64,000 nucleotides of DNA from Yinghuangia seranimata (GTDB lineage Bacteria; Actinomycetota; Actinomycetes; Streptomycetales; Streptomycetaceae), in the NCBI RefSeq assembly GCF_029953285.1, contig NZ_JASAOI010000031.1, positions 91,814 to 155,813 on the forward strand, in the 5' to 3' direction. This document shows positions 19,949 through 28,791 of this stretch, piece by piece. The stretch's first letter is position 1; each line of letters starts with the position of its first letter. The translations under genes and the position numbers were made by a program. Below the pieces are notes generated by a model, which saw only the letters and a program-made list of their open reading frames with translations, did no database searches and was not told where the DNA came from.

Positions 19949-20536
19949 ATGGCGAAGACCACCACCTCGACCCAGGGCCTGCGTACGGCCATCGAGCGCA
20001 GCGGCTACTACCCGAGCCTCGTCGCCGACGCGGTCGAGTCCACGATCGGGACCGAGCAGGTCGACGCGTTCCTGGTGCACCAGGAGACCACGTTCGACTC
20101 CAACGAGGTCCGGCGGCACGTGACCGTCCTCGTGCTCACCCCCGGCCGGTTCCTGGTCAGCCACACGGACGAGCACGCTCCCGACGACACCTCGCCGACC
20201 CCGTACGCGACCACGTCCACCGAGACCGTGCGCGTCGACCGGATCGAGTCGGTCGTCGTCAGCCGCGTCGTCGGCAACCCCGCCGAGTACGTGCCCGGCG
20301 CGCCGCCGCGCGAGGTCGTCCTGACCATCGGCTGGGGCGCGGTGGGCCGCATCGACCTGGAGCCGGCCGGCTGCGCGGACCCGAACTGCGACGTCGACCA
20401 CGGCTACACCGGCGCGATGACCGCGGACGACCTGTCGCTGCGCGTCAGCGAGGCCGCCGACGGTCCCGACGCGGTCGAGCGCACGCTCGCGTTCGCGCGC
20501 AGACTGTCCGAAGCCATCGCCGGCTCCGGCCGGTGA
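19949..20536 (+). CDS. DUF5998 family protein
   Basis: A 195-aa soluble protein starting MAKTTTSTQGLRTAIERSGY and containing DAFLVHQETTFDSNEVRRHV, the layout of the actinobacterial DUF5998 family. No catalytic motif is evident. A short acidic Cys segment (CADPNCDVDHGY) near residue 155 could bind metal. Secondary structure looks like an antiparallel beta domain resembling a PH fold, but this is only an impression. The ATG at 19949 has GGGGG immediately upstream. Its stop overlaps the GTG of the phosphatase-superfamily gene by 4 nt, so the two proteins are likely functionally linked. Confidence 0.82.
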   Translation: MAKTTTSTQGLRTAIERSGYYPSLVADAVESTIGTEQVDAFLVHQETTFDSNEVRRHVTVLVLTPGRFLVSHTDEHAPDDTSPTPYATTSTETVRVDRIESVVVSRVVGNPAEYVPGAPPREVVLTIGWGAVGRIDLEPAGCADPNCDVDHGYTGAMTADDLSLRVSEAADGPDAVERTLAFARRLSEAIAGSGR

Positions 20537-21696
20537 GCGCCGCCGCCTGGCATCCGGAACCGCCGCCCGTACCCGTCCCGCGCTACGGCACCGGGGCGCT
20601 GTCCGACCTGCTCCCGTCCGTCGCCGCGTCGCTGGGGATGCCCGGCGAGCGGAACGTCCTCGGGCTGCGCGAGACCGAGCGCGCCGTGGTGTTCCTGGTC
20701 GACGGCATGGGCTGGGAGCTGCTCAAGGCGCACCCCGACTGGGCGCCGTTCCTGACCTCGCTGATCCCCGGCGCGTGGGGCGGCCGCGGCGAGCCGCTGA
20801 CCGCGGGCTTCCCCGCGACCACGGCGACCAGCCTCGCGTCGTTCGGCACCGGCCTGCCGCCGGGCGGGCACGGCCTGCTCGGGTACACGGTCGCGATCCC
20901 GGGTGACGCGCGGCTGATGAACCAGCTGCGCTGGGATCCGTACGTGCCGCCGCGCGAGTGGCAGCCGCATCCGCCGCTCATGGAGCGCGCCGCCGCGGCC
21001 GGCATCAGGGTCGCGCAGGTGTCCGACCCGATGTTCGAGCGCACGCCGCTCACCCAGGTGGCGCTGCAGGGCGGGCGGTACGTCGGCGTGCAGGGCGGCC
21101 CGGTGCGCATGCAGGGCGTGGTGGAGCAGCTCAAGCAGCCGGGCCCGGTGCTCGTGTACACGTACCTGAGCGAGCTGGACAAGGCCGGCCACGGCCACGG
21201 CGTCGACTCGGACGCGTGGCGCGTGGAGCTGTCCCGTGTGGACGGCCTGGTGCGCCTGCTGGCGGAACAACTCCCGCCGGGGAGCTCGCTGTACGTCACG
21301 GCGGACCACGGGATGATCGACATCCCGATGGAGGACCGCATCGACGTCGACACCGACCCGGAGCTGTCCGCCGGTGTCGCGCTGCTGGGCGGCGAGGGCC
21401 GGGCGCGGCACGTGTACGCGCTGCCGGGCGCGGTGTCCGACGTCGTCGCCATCTGGCAGGACGTGCTGGCCGACAGCTGCTGGGTGCTCTCGCGCGACGA
21501 GGCCATCGAGGCGGGCTGGTTCGGCGAGGTCGAGGAGCGCGTCTACCACCGCATCGGCGATGTGGTGGCCGCCCCGTGGGCGGACGTCGCCATCATCGCG
21601 ACGCGCAGGGAGCCCAACGAGTCGCGCATGGTGGGGCTGCACGGCTCGATGACGCCGGTGGAGCAGCTCGTCCCGCTGCTCGAAGTGCACGCCTAG
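20533..21696 (+). CDS. Alkaline phosphatase superfamily nucleotide pyrophosphatase/phosphodiesterase-like protein
   Basis: A 387-aa enzyme of the alkaline phosphatase superfamily, phosphodiesterase/nucleotide pyrophosphatase branch. Metal and nucleophile motifs are visible in order: FLVDGMGWELL (first Asp), FPATTATSLASFGTG (Thr nucleophile), YLSELDKAGHGHG (Asp/His) and TADHGMID (Asp-His). No signal peptide is present, so it should act in the cytoplasm, unlike many secreted relatives. The GTG at 20533 overlaps the DUF5998 stop. Substrate is not predictable from sequence; a nucleotide or phosphodiester compound is expected. A strong hairpin follows 40 bp after the stop. Confidence 0.85.
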   Translation: MSAAAWHPEPPPVPVPRYGTGALSDLLPSVAASLGMPGERNVLGLRETERAVVFLVDGMGWELLKAHPDWAPFLTSLIPGAWGGRGEPLTAGFPATTATSLASFGTGLPPGGHGLLGYTVAIPGDARLMNQLRWDPYVPPREWQPHPPLMERAAAAGIRVAQVSDPMFERTPLTQVALQGGRYVGVQGGPVRMQGVVEQLKQPGPVLVYTYLSELDKAGHGHGVDSDAWRVELSRVDGLVRLLAEQLPPGSSLYVTADHGMIDIPMEDRIDVDTDPELSAGVALLGGEGRARHVYALPGAVSDVVAIWQDVLADSCWVLSRDEAIEAGWFGEVEERVYHRIGDVVAAPWADVAIIATRREPNESRMVGLHGSMTPVEQLVPLLEVHA

Positions 21697-21736
21697 AACG
21701 CCCGGAGCACCTGGAACATCTGGAAGAACGACGCGT

Positions 21737-21773
21737 AAGGGCGCCTCCCGGCCGAGACCGGGGAGGCGCCCTT
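21737..21773. terminator. Bidirectional terminator
   Basis: A perfect 13-bp inverted repeat (AAGGGCGCCTCCC at 21737-21749, complement at 21761-21773) with an 11-nt loop lies between the phosphodiesterase-like gene and the convergent 28-aa ORF. Confidence 0.8.
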
Positions 21774-21798
21774 CACGGTTGTGGCACGAGTCCGCGGC

Positions 21799-21885
21799 TC
21801 AGGCCTGCTTGCGGCGCTTCAGCAGGACGGAGGCCAGACCGGCGACGATGGCGACCGGCAGGACGATCTTGAAAAGCTTGCCCAT
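21799..21885 (-). CDS. 28-aa membrane microprotein
   Basis: A very short ORF encoding MGKLFKIVLPVAIVAGLASV followed by LLKRRKQA. It has the form of a single transmembrane helix (residues 5-22) flanked by lysines and a strongly basic C-terminus, so orientation with the C-terminus in the cytoplasm is expected. AGGGGG lies 9 nt before the ATG, and the downstream end faces a bidirectional terminator, which supports a real transcription unit. I recognise no family. Amphipathic or membrane-anchoring regulatory peptides and toxin-like peptides are both possible. Codon choice is not obviously foreign. Confidence 0.6.
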   Translation of the reverse strand: MGKLFKIVLPVAIVAGLASVLLKRRKQA

Positions 21886-22125
21886 GGTGGCGAACCCCCT
21901 CGAATGGTCGACGCCGGGCGTGACTGGAAATCCGCCCGTGCCGACACCGCTGCGTTTGCGTGACGCGGTATCAACTCCCGGACGGGCCCGGCGGTTCCGA
22001 CTCTACGTGATGAGATCCGCTGCGGCGGCGCGGGCTGCGGCGGGCACACCGCGGAGCGAAGTCCCGTGGCCGGGTCGCGCGAAACGCTTGACCGGGTGCC
22101 GCGGCAGGCTCTCGGCGGGGGCAGG

Positions 22126-22971
22126 ATGGTGCCTGTGAACCCTGTGATCGACACCACCGAACTGGCCGCCGCGCTCGCCTCGCCGAACCCGCCGGTCGTG
22201 CTGGACATCCGCTGGAAGCTGGGCGGCCCGCCCGGCCACCCCGCGTACCTGGAGGGGCACGTCCCGGGTGCGCACTACGCCGACATGGAGGCCGACCTGT
22301 CGGCCGAGCCCGGCGTGGACGGCCGCCACCCGCTGCCCGACCCCGACGCGTTCACGGCCGCGATGCGCCGCTTCGGCATCTCCACGGACACGGACGTGGT
22401 CACGTACGACGGCGCGGAGGGTGTCGGCGCGGCGCGCGCCTGGTGGGTGCTGCGCTACTTCGGCCACACCCGGGTGCGCGTCCTGGACGGCGGCTACCGC
22501 GCCTGGCAGGCGGCCGGCCTGCCCGTCGAGACCGCCGAACCGGTGACCGGCACAGGGGACTTCACCGCGAAGCCGGGCGGGATGCCGCTGCTCGACGCCG
22601 TGCAGGCCGCCGAGTACGGCCAGGCCGACGACGCGGTCCTGATCGACGTGCGCGCCGTCGAGCGCTTCCGCGGCGAGACCGAGCCGGTCGACCCGGTCGC
22701 CGGGCACATCCCCGGCGCGGTCAACGCGCCCGAGCCGGGCACGCTCGACGACGACAACCTCTTCCTGCTGGCCGCCGCGGCGCTGCGCGCCCGCTACGAG
22801 GCCGTCGGCGCCCTCCCCGGGGTGAGGGTCGGGGCCTACTGCGGATCGGGCGCCACGGCGGCGCACGCGGTCCTGGCGATGGAGCTGGCCGGCATCGAGG
22901 CGGCGCTGTACGCGCCGTCGTGGAGCGGCTGGATCACCGACCCGAGCCGCCCGGTGGCGACCGGCGAATGA
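22126..22971 (+). CDS. Sulfurtransferase with two rhodanese domains
   Basis: A 281-aa tandem rhodanese protein. The N-terminal domain (about residues 5-125) keeps the fold (VVLDIRWKLGGPPG) but has no active cysteine. The C-terminal domain carries the active loop YCGSGATAAH, close to the CGSGxTA loop of 3-mercaptopyruvate sulfurtransferases and distinct from the CRxGx(R/T) loop of thiosulfate sulfurtransferases. It should transfer sulfane sulfur to thiols or cyanide in the cytoplasm. The ATG at 22126 has GGGGGCAGG upstream; a GTG nine bases later is also possible. It stands alone, divergent from the 28-aa ORF. Confidence 0.88.
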   Translation: MVPVNPVIDTTELAAALASPNPPVVLDIRWKLGGPPGHPAYLEGHVPGAHYADMEADLSAEPGVDGRHPLPDPDAFTAAMRRFGISTDTDVVTYDGAEGVGAARAWWVLRYFGHTRVRVLDGGYRAWQAAGLPVETAEPVTGTGDFTAKPGGMPLLDAVQAAEYGQADDAVLIDVRAVERFRGETEPVDPVAGHIPGAVNAPEPGTLDDDNLFLLAAAALRARYEAVGALPGVRVGAYCGSGATAAHAVLAMELAGIEAALYAPSWSGWITDPSRPVATGE

Positions 22972-23035
22972 CGCCCTGAGGGAACACCGGGGACACCAGG
23001 GAGCGGTCGGGGGAGCGGCACACGCCAGGCCGGCG

Positions 23036-23326
23036 TCAGATGGCCGTCCAGTGCGTCGCCTCTGACCGCCCCGCCGCCGTGAAGGCGACGAACCCCACGA
23101 GCCCCGACGGCAGATCCGCCACGGCGAACCGGCCGAGGTCGTCGGTGAGGACCGTGCGGACGCCCTCGGCGTGCCGAACCTCCAGGCACACCCTGCGGGG
23201 CACGGTGAGCTGTCCGAGGATGCGGCGCCGCGGTCCGGTCCGGAAGACCTCGACGACCACCTTCAGCGTGGCCGCGTCGAACGTCAGCACCTGAGGCGGA
23301 TCGTCGGCGACGCCCCAGCCCGTCAC
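23036..23326 (-). CDS. Small beta-rich protein, possible C-terminal part of a split gene
   Basis: A 96-aa product beginning VTGWGVADDPPQVLTFDAA. The pattern (LTFD, then VEVEV-like strand, RRILGQLTVPRRVCLEVRHA, TDDLGRFAV, closing ATHWTAI) resembles the C-terminal domain of actinobacterial proteins encoded beside ECF sigma factors and CHAT-domain genes; this is from memory and not from a search. The GTG at 23326 overlaps the stop of the preceding 57-aa ORF by 4 nt. In the proteins I recall, both parts are one polypeptide of about 160-170 residues, so this locus may be a split or frameshifted version. No sigma factor or CHAT gene is nearby. Confidence 0.55.
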   Translation of the reverse strand: MTGWGVADDPPQVLTFDAATLKVVVEVFRTGPRRRILGQLTVPRRVCLEVRHAEGVRTVLTDDLGRFAVADLPSGLVGFVAFTAAGRSEATHWTAI

Positions 23327-23496
23327 GGCTCCCGGTGGTGCGGCGGCTGCGGCGGCGCGGGGACCGGCAGGCGCTCCGCCACGTCCCGCGAGAAGCGCGC
23401 GAGCCACGGGTCTACCGCGCCGAACAGCACGCGGACCTCGGCGAGCAGTACGCGCTCGTCCTGATGGCCGACCCGATCCGTTGTCCCAACGCCCAT
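23323..23496 (-). CDS. 57-aa protein, possible N-terminal part of a split gene
   Basis: A 57-aa ORF starting MGVGTTDRVGHQDERVLLAE with a helical segment containing EVRVLFGAVDPWLARFSRDV, then a proline/histidine-rich end. It has the look of the N-terminal helical half of the ECF-sigma/CHAT-associated proteins mentioned for the downstream ORF. The overlap GTGA couples it to that ORF. The ATG at 23496 is preceded directly by GGGGGA with almost no spacer, so the start is uncertain. The longer alternative frame across this region (to 23578) is Arg/Gly-rich and I consider it not coding. Confidence 0.5.
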   Translation of the reverse strand: MGVGTTDRVGHQDERVLLAEVRVLFGAVDPWLARFSRDVAERLPVPAPPQPPHHREP

Positions 23497-23727
23497 TCCC
23501 CCACCGTCCCCGGAGCAGTGACCGGAGCAATCGCCAGAGCGACACAGAGCACCGTTGCGGACACAGTAGGCCCCGCATGTTACGTGGGGAAGCGATCAGG
23601 GATTTTTGCGGCGTGCCCCCGGACGTCGGCTGACGGGCCGCGATAAATCCGGCGATGTCCGCCGATCAGGTCGGGACGGCAGTCCGCCTGACGCCCGGTC
23701 AGATCACCTCGGACCCCGGACACACGT

Positions 23728-23754
23728 GTGGGGTGGCGCACCGCGCCACCCCAC
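23728..23754 (-). terminator. Terminator of sepH
   Basis: A perfect 12-bp inverted repeat (23728-23739 and 23743-23754) with a 3-nt loop, located 20 bp beyond the sepH stop codon. Confidence 0.75.
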
Positions 23755-23773
23755 CAGGTCTCACGGACAGCCG

Positions 23774-24781
23774 CTACTCGCGCTTCTTGCGGCGGCTGCC
23801 GAACACGATCTCGTCCCAGCTCGGCACCGTCGCGCGCCGGCCGGGGCGCACGCCGTCGGCCTCCGCCTGCCGGTCGGTGGCGCCGATCAGGCGGTCGCGG
23901 TGCGGGCCCACGACGCGCGGCACGAGCACGTTCTCGTACGCCGAACCCGCCGACGGGGCGGCACCGGCGGCGGCCGCCGCGGCGGGCGGGGCCTCCGGCT
24001 CGTCGTCGTCGTCCGGCACCGGGGCCGGACGGGGCCGCTCGCCGCCGATCGCCGGTACGTCGATGCGCATCGGCTCGCGCGGGCCGGCGCCGGCCGACTC
24101 GCCGCGCAGCCCGGGCACCGCGTCCAGCAGGCTGGTGATCGCGTCGTCCCCGGTGTTGCGGGGGAGCGAGGCCAGCCGCGGGCGGAACGGGAACGGGGTT
24201 TCGGGTGCGCCGGTGTGCTCGCCGACGAGCGAACGCGCCTCGTCGTCGTTCGTGGTGACGAGGCGGCGGGGCGGGTCGAAGCTCCAACTGGCCGAGTGCA
24301 TCTCGCCTTCGGCGCGGTAGAGCAGCAGGATCTCCCAGCTGCCGTCGTCGCGCCGCCACGAGTCCCACTGCACCGAGTCGGACTCGGCGCCGCGCAGGTG
24401 AAGGCGCTCGGTGACGATCTCGCCGAGCAGCGGTCCGGCGGACTCGCCCTGGCGGCGGATGGGGGTCTTGCGGGCGCGCTCGGCCATGAAGGCGCGCTCG
24501 GCGAGCACGGGTCCTTCGAAGCGGCGGACACGGTCCACGGGGATGCCGGCCAGTTGCGCGACCTCTTCGGCTGTCGCGCCTGCCCTTATACGCGCCTGGA
24601 TGTCACGCGGCCGGAGCTGGCTCTCGACCTCGATCTCGATCTGGCCGAGCCGGGCCCGGTCGCCGCGCACGGCGGCGCGCAGGCGCTCGTCGATGGCAAG
24701 GCTGAACTCGGTACCGTCGGCAGCCTTCAGCACCAGCCGTGTGCCGTCGTTGCTGACGGCCACGACACGCAGTTCGGGCAT
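23774..24781 (-). CDS. sepH: Cell division protein SepH
   Basis: A 335-aa protein beginning MPELRVVAVSNDGTRLVLKA, the conserved N-terminal domain (DUF3071) of SepH. A helix-turn-helix follows at about residues 58-85 (PRDIQARIRAGATAEEVAQL). The middle and C-terminal parts are disordered and acidic or Pro/Ala-rich, ending in the basic tail FGSRRKKRE. In Streptomyces, SepH binds FtsZ directly and stimulates assembly during sporulation septation. The ATG at 24781 is chosen for GGAGG at 5 nt. The gene is monocistronic here, with its own terminator and a long upstream region. Length is typical. Confidence 0.92.
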   Translation of the reverse strand: MPELRVVAVSNDGTRLVLKAADGTEFSLAIDERLRAAVRGDRARLGQIEIEVESQLRPRDIQARIRAGATAEEVAQLAGIPVDRVRRFEGPVLAERAFMAERARKTPIRRQGESAGPLLGEIVTERLHLRGAESDSVQWDSWRRDDGSWEILLLYRAEGEMHSASWSFDPPRRLVTTNDDEARSLVGEHTGAPETPFPFRPRLASLPRNTGDDAITSLLDAVPGLRGESAGAGPREPMRIDVPAIGGERPRPAPVPDDDDEPEAPPAAAAAAGAAPSAGSAYENVLVPRVVGPHRDRLIGATDRQAEADGVRPGRRATVPSWDEIVFGSRRKKRE

Positions 24782-25269
24782 GGGGACCTCCCGGGTGGTG
24801 CCTGCCGACGTCACCTGCGTCGATGCTCCCGTTACGAGTGTGACTTGCCCAGTGGCGGCGTGCCACAACCTGACCGATTTGTCCCGGCGTGTCGGATATT
24901 CGTACCGATCACACCGTTATGTCGTGGTTGCTCCCTGAGTGGCGGTTCCAGAGGAATCAGCCGCTGGAGTGCGGTATCTGATTTGCGGGTGTCCGATCAC
25001 GTACGATCGGTCGCTTCCCCCCTCCACGCAGGTCATTCCGGAACCTCGCGTGAACAGTACTCCATTTGGGGGCGCGGCCGGGCCGCACCGCGCCGTAACG
25101 ACGCGTCCACATCCGGGCGAAATATTTCGGCCGCCCCCGGTGAGCTTCCTCACAAGATCGCCGGAAACGGAACCCGCGAGGTGGTGCCGGTGGTCTGAGA
25201 CAGCAGAAGAGTCCTGGCAAGTCGTGATTCACCCCCTTTGCGCCGGGACCGGCGCGAACGAGGAGTGTG
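24782..25269. other. Intergenic region between sepH and a divergent membrane-protein gene
   Basis: About 490 bp of lower GC than its surroundings, consistent with divergent promoters. One symmetrical site is CCGATC-N6-GATCGG at 24993-25010. No ORF with a ribosome-binding site and coding-type composition is visible on either strand. Confidence 0.45.
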
Positions 25270-26133
25270 ATGCACGACAGGCCCGACCAACCCGGCACCG
25301 CCGAACGGGAACGCCAGCGCAGGCGCGTCGATCTGAACGGTACTCAGGTGGCGGCCAGCGCGCTCGCGGCGGTCTCGTCGGCGTTCCTGCTGTCCACCCT
25401 CGGCGTCGCCGGCACGGTGATCGGCGCGGCCATCGCGAGCGTCGTGGCGACCGTCGGAAGTGCGGTGTACGTACACGTGTTCAGGCGCACGGGAGACCAA
25501 CTCCGCGACGCGCGCGCCTACATCGCGACACCGTCGAACGCGGTGTCGAACGCGCCGCTGCCGCCCGACCTGGAGAAGACCCGTGTGCTGCCTGTGTTCG
25601 ACCCGAACACCTATGGCACCCAAGCCCCGTCGGCGCCGACCGCCGAACCGGCCCGTGGCAGAACGTGGTTGGTCCGCTCGGCCGTCGCCGCGCTGGCCGT
25701 GTTCGCCATCGCCATGACCGCGATCACCGTCGTCGAGGTGGGCACCGGGCGGTCGTTCGCGAGCCTGTTCGGGAACGGCAACGACCGGCCGTCCATCACC
25801 CAGATCGGCGGAGGAGGCGGCTCCGGGCACCAGCAGCAGGACGACGGCACGCGCGAGAACAAGACGCCGCGGGAAGGCTCCACGCCCTCGCAGGGCGAGG
25901 ACAAGCCGACGTCCAGCGGCACGCCAACGTCGCCGACCCGGGGCCCCGACCCCACGGGCAGCGCGAGCCCGCCGCCGCCCACCAGCGCGCCGCCGACGTC
26001 GGCGCCTCCGACGTCGCCGACCACCTCCCCGCCGACGAGCAGCGCGCCGCCGACGGGGCAGGCCGACTCCCCGTCCACCGGCGGCCGCCAGAGCGGACAG
26101 CCGGACGCGCCGGACGGGGCGCGGAACGGCTGA
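25270..26133 (+). CDS. Membrane protein with Pro/Ser/Thr-rich C-terminal tail
   Basis: A 287-aa protein of unknown family. After a short charged start, residues about 28-75 form one or two hydrophobic helices (ALAAVSSAFLLSTLGVAG and onward), residues 75-132 are hydrophilic, and residues about 133-158 form another helix (VRSAVAALAVFAIAMTAI). The remainder is low complexity: Gly-rich, then repeated PPTSAPPTS/SPTTSPP units, as in extracytoplasmic actinomycete tails. The ATG at 25270 has AGGAG 4 nt upstream. It ends beside the convergent flavoprotein gene. A cell-envelope location is supported; the function is not. Confidence 0.72.
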   Translation: MHDRPDQPGTAERERQRRRVDLNGTQVAASALAAVSSAFLLSTLGVAGTVIGAAIASVVATVGSAVYVHVFRRTGDQLRDARAYIATPSNAVSNAPLPPDLEKTRVLPVFDPNTYGTQAPSAPTAEPARGRTWLVRSAVAALAVFAIAMTAITVVEVGTGRSFASLFGNGNDRPSITQIGGGGGSGHQQQDDGTRENKTPREGSTPSQGEDKPTSSGTPTSPTRGPDPTGSASPPPPTSAPPTSAPPTSPTTSPPTSSAPPTGQADSPSTGGRQSGQPDAPDGARNG

Positions 26134-26140
26134 GACCACC

Positions 26141-26169
26141 GCCTGACGGCCGCCTCGCGGCCGTCAGGC
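26141..26169. terminator. Convergent terminator
   Basis: A perfect 13-bp inverted repeat (26141-26153 and 26157-26169) with loop CTC overlaps the last codons of the flavoprotein gene and lies 8 bp after the stop of the membrane-protein gene. Confidence 0.75.
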
Positions 26170-27474
26170 GCCCAGCACCCGCCGCAGGTAGTCGTTGCCG
26201 AACCGGCGGTCCGGGTCGACCCGGTCGCGCAGCGCGGTGAACTCCTTGAAGTGCGGGTAGACCTCGGCGAAGTACTCGGCGTCGCGCGTGTGCAGCTTGC
26301 CCCAGTGCGGCCGCCCCTGATGCGCCGTCATGATCTTCTCGACGGCGGTGAAGTACCGCTCGTGCGGAGTGCCGCGGAACATGTGCACCGCGATGTACGC
26401 GCTGTCGCGCCCGCTCGCGGTCGACAGCCACATGTCGTCCGACGGCGCGATGCGCACCTCCACGGGGAACGACACCTTCTCGTCCCCGTTGTTGACCAGC
26501 TGGTGCACCTCGCGCAGCGCGGACGTGAGCGCCTCGCGCGGAAGCGCGTACTCCATCTCCACGAACCGCACCCGGCGCGGGCTGGTGAACACCTTGAACG
26601 ACGTGTCGGTGTAGCTGCGCGCCGACAGCGCCTTGCTGGAGATCCGTGCGATGGTGGGAATCGCCTTGGGCGCGGCCTTGCCGACCTTGCAGGCGAGCCC
26701 GAACACGCCGTTCGACAGCAGCTCGTCGTCCAGCAGGAAGCGGGCACGGGACAGCGGCTTGGCGGGTCCCGCGCTGCGGTTGTTGCGCTTCACATTGCAG
26801 TTGTCGGTGTGCGGGAACCAGTAGAACTCGAAGTGCTCGTTGTCCGTGGACAGTTCGTCGAAGCGCGAGAGCACCTCGTCGAGGCCCATCGGCTCCTCGT
26901 GCGCCTCCAGCAGGAACGAGGGCTCCACCGCGAACGTGAGCGCGGTGACGATGCCCAGCGAGCCGAGGCCGACCCGCGCGCCGGCGAACAGCTCGGCGTT
27001 CTCGTCCGCGGAGCAGGTGACGATCTCGCCGTCCGCGAGCACGATCTCCATCCCGCGGATCTGGCCGGACAGCGCGCCCGACGCGCGGCCCGTCCCGTGC
27101 GTGCCGGTGCCGGTCGCGCCAGCGAGGCTCTGCACGGCGATGTCGCCCATGTTGGTGAGCGCGAGCCCGCGCTGCGCGAGCATCGTGTTGAAGTCTTCCA
27201 GGCGGGTCCCGGAGGCGACGGTCACGGTGCCGGCCTCGGCGTCCACCGCCTGTATGCCGGTCAGCCCCTCGGGCCGCACCAGCACACCGTCGGTGACCGC
27301 GACCGAGGTGAACGAGTGGCCGGCGCCTACGGCCTTCACCCGCAGCCCGTCCTCGGCCGCGCGGCGTACCAGCGCGGAAACCTCTTCGGCGGAACGGGGT
27401 GTGACCACACGCCGGGGCCGGGCGGACTGGTTGCCGGCCCAGTTCTTCCAGGACGTGGGGGTGGACGTGCTCAC
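26164..27474 (-). CDS. FAD-binding oxidoreductase, D-arabinono-1,4-lactone oxidase type
   Basis: A 436-aa vanillyl-alcohol-oxidase-superfamily enzyme. The FAD domain shows [18 protein letters not shown], then [17 protein letters not shown], and GTGTHGTG near residue 125. The C-terminal ALO domain ends with [15 protein letters not shown] and [13 protein letters not shown] is the motif of sugar-1,4-lactone oxidases that make ascorbate or erythroascorbate analogues. There is no His in the usual covalent-flavin position that I can certify. The GTG at 27474 is preferred over the upstream TTG because GGAGG is 5 nt upstream. The true substrate (lactone or alditol) is not certain. Confidence 0.82.
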   Translation of the reverse strand: MSTSTPTSWKNWAGNQSARPRRVVTPRSAEEVSALVRRAAEDGLRVKAVGAGHSFTSVAVTDGVLVRPEGLTGIQAVDAEAGTVTVASGTRLEDFNTMLAQRGLALTNMGDIAVQSLAGATGTGTHGTGRASGALSGQIRGMEIVLADGEIVTCSADENAELFAGARVGLGSLGIVTALTFAVEPSFLLEAHEEPMGLDEVLSRFDELSTDNEHFEFYWFPHTDNCNVKRNNRSAGPAKPLSRARFLLDDELLSNGVFGLACKVGKAAPKAIPTIARISSKALSARSYTDTSFKVFTSPRRVRFVEMEYALPREALTSALREVHQLVNNGDEKVSFPVEVRIAPSDDMWLSTASGRDSAYIAVHMFRGTPHERYFTAVEKIMTAHQGRPHWGKLHTRDAEYFAEVYPHFKEFTALRDRVDPDRRFGNDYLRRVLGA

Positions 27475-27624
27475 GAGGTCCTCCAAGGGGCGGAGGCGGA
27501 CCGGTGCCGGGGGCCTCCTGCATGGGATGCCCGGACATTACCCGTCGGTCACCTGGCACGGGAAGACCCGTTCCGACCGAGTGGTGGGCGGATCTGCGGC
27601 GGGAGCAGTGGGAGGATCGGACCC

Positions 27625-28749
27625 ATGCACGACGCGCACGCCACCTCCGCGGACCCGGCGCCCTTCGACGCGCTGCTCCTGCTGTCCTTCGGCGGCCCCG
27701 AGGGGCCCGACGAGGTCATCCCGTTCCTGGAGAACGTCACCCGCGGGCGCGGCGTCCCGCCCGAGCGGCTGGCGGAAGCGGGCGCGCACTACACGCTGTT
27801 CGGGGGCGTGAGCCCGATCAACGCGCAGAACCGCGAGCTGATCGCCGCGATCGAGAAGGAGTTCGCCGCGCACGGGCCGGCGCTGCCCGTGTACTGGGGC
27901 AACCGCAACTGGCGGCCCTACCTCGACGACACCCTTCGCCGGATGACCGAGGACGGGGTGCGCCGCGCGGCCGTCCTGGTGACCAGCGCATATGCGTCCT
28001 ACTCCGGCTGCGGGCAGTACCACGAGAACCTGATCGCCGCGCGGGCGAAGGCCGGCCCGCAGGCGCCGCGGCTGGACAAGCTGCGCCACTACTTCAACCA
28101 CCCCGGCTTCGTGGAGCCCCTGGTCGACCACACGCTTGAGGCGCTGGCGCGGCTGCCCGAGGCCGTGCGCGAGGGCGCGCGCCTGGTGATGACGACGCAC
28201 TCGGTGCCCACGGTGACGGCCGCGACCTCCGGGCCCGGCGGGAACGCCTATGTGACGCAGCACCAGGAGACCGCCCGCCTGGTCGCCGAGGGCGTCGCCG
28301 AGGCGCTCGGCCGTGAGCATGCGTGGGACCTCGTCTTCCAGAGCCGCAGCGGCCCGCCCCAGGTGCCGTGGCTGGAGCCCGACGTCAACGACCACCTGGC
28401 GGCCTTGCACGCGGACGGTGTCCCGGCCGCGGTCCTGGTGCCGATCGGGTTCCTGTCCGACCACATGGAGGTCGTCTACGACCTCGACACCGAGGCCGCC
28501 CGCACCGCCGCCGACCTGGGCCTGCCCGTCACCCGCGCGGCGACCACCGGGGCCGACCCGCGGTTCGCCGCCGCCGTCCGCGAACTGCTGCTCGAGCGTG
28601 CCGCCGCGCTCCGCGGCGGGACGCCGGCCCGCTGCGCGCTCGGCGCCCTCGGCGCGAGCCACGACGTCTGCCCGGTCGGCTGCTGCCCCGATCCGCGCGG
28701 TACGGGCGACGGGCGCCGCGGCGAGGCGCTGCTGGACGCCCCTCGCTGA
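27625..28749 (+). CDS. cpfC: Coproporphyrin III ferrochelatase
   Basis: A 374-aa ferrochelatase of the actinobacterial type. Recognisable are [19 protein letters not shown] at the start, the porphyrin-site segment [15 protein letters not shown], the metal-site histidine in MTTHSVP and the [14 protein letters not shown] block with its acidic neighbour [15 protein letters not shown]. The C-terminus has a cysteine set ([18 protein letters not shown]) that matches the [2Fe-2S] ligand region of actinobacterial enzymes. It inserts iron into coproporphyrin III in the haem pathway of Gram-positive bacteria. The ATG at 27625 has GGAGG 9 nt upstream. It is followed 42 bp later by suhB on the same strand. 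Confidence 0.93.
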   Translation: MHDAHATSADPAPFDALLLLSFGGPEGPDEVIPFLENVTRGRGVPPERLAEAGAHYTLFGGVSPINAQNRELIAAIEKEFAAHGPALPVYWGNRNWRPYLDDTLRRMTEDGVRRAAVLVTSAYASYSGCGQYHENLIAARAKAGPQAPRLDKLRHYFNHPGFVEPLVDHTLEALARLPEAVREGARLVMTTHSVPTVTAATSGPGGNAYVTQHQETARLVAEGVAEALGREHAWDLVFQSRSGPPQVPWLEPDVNDHLAALHADGVPAAVLVPIGFLSDHMEVVYDLDTEAARTAADLGLPVTRAATTGADPRFAAAVRELLLERAAALRGGTPARCALGALGASHDVCPVGCCPDPRGTGDGRRGEALLDAPR

Positions 28750-28791
28750 CACGGCCGCGCGGGCCGCCCGGCCTGCTGACAGGATGGCCGG

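Noticed and set aside
23327..23578. Upstream extension of the 96-aa ORF as one 180-aa protein
   Set aside because: The extension has an Arg/Gly-rich shadow-frame composition, while the alternative frame encodes a plausible helical segment with its own start, coupled by GTGA.
24993..25010. CCGATC-N6-GATCGG as a firm operator
   Set aside because: Six-base arms occur by chance too often, and no neighbouring regulator or promoter supports it.
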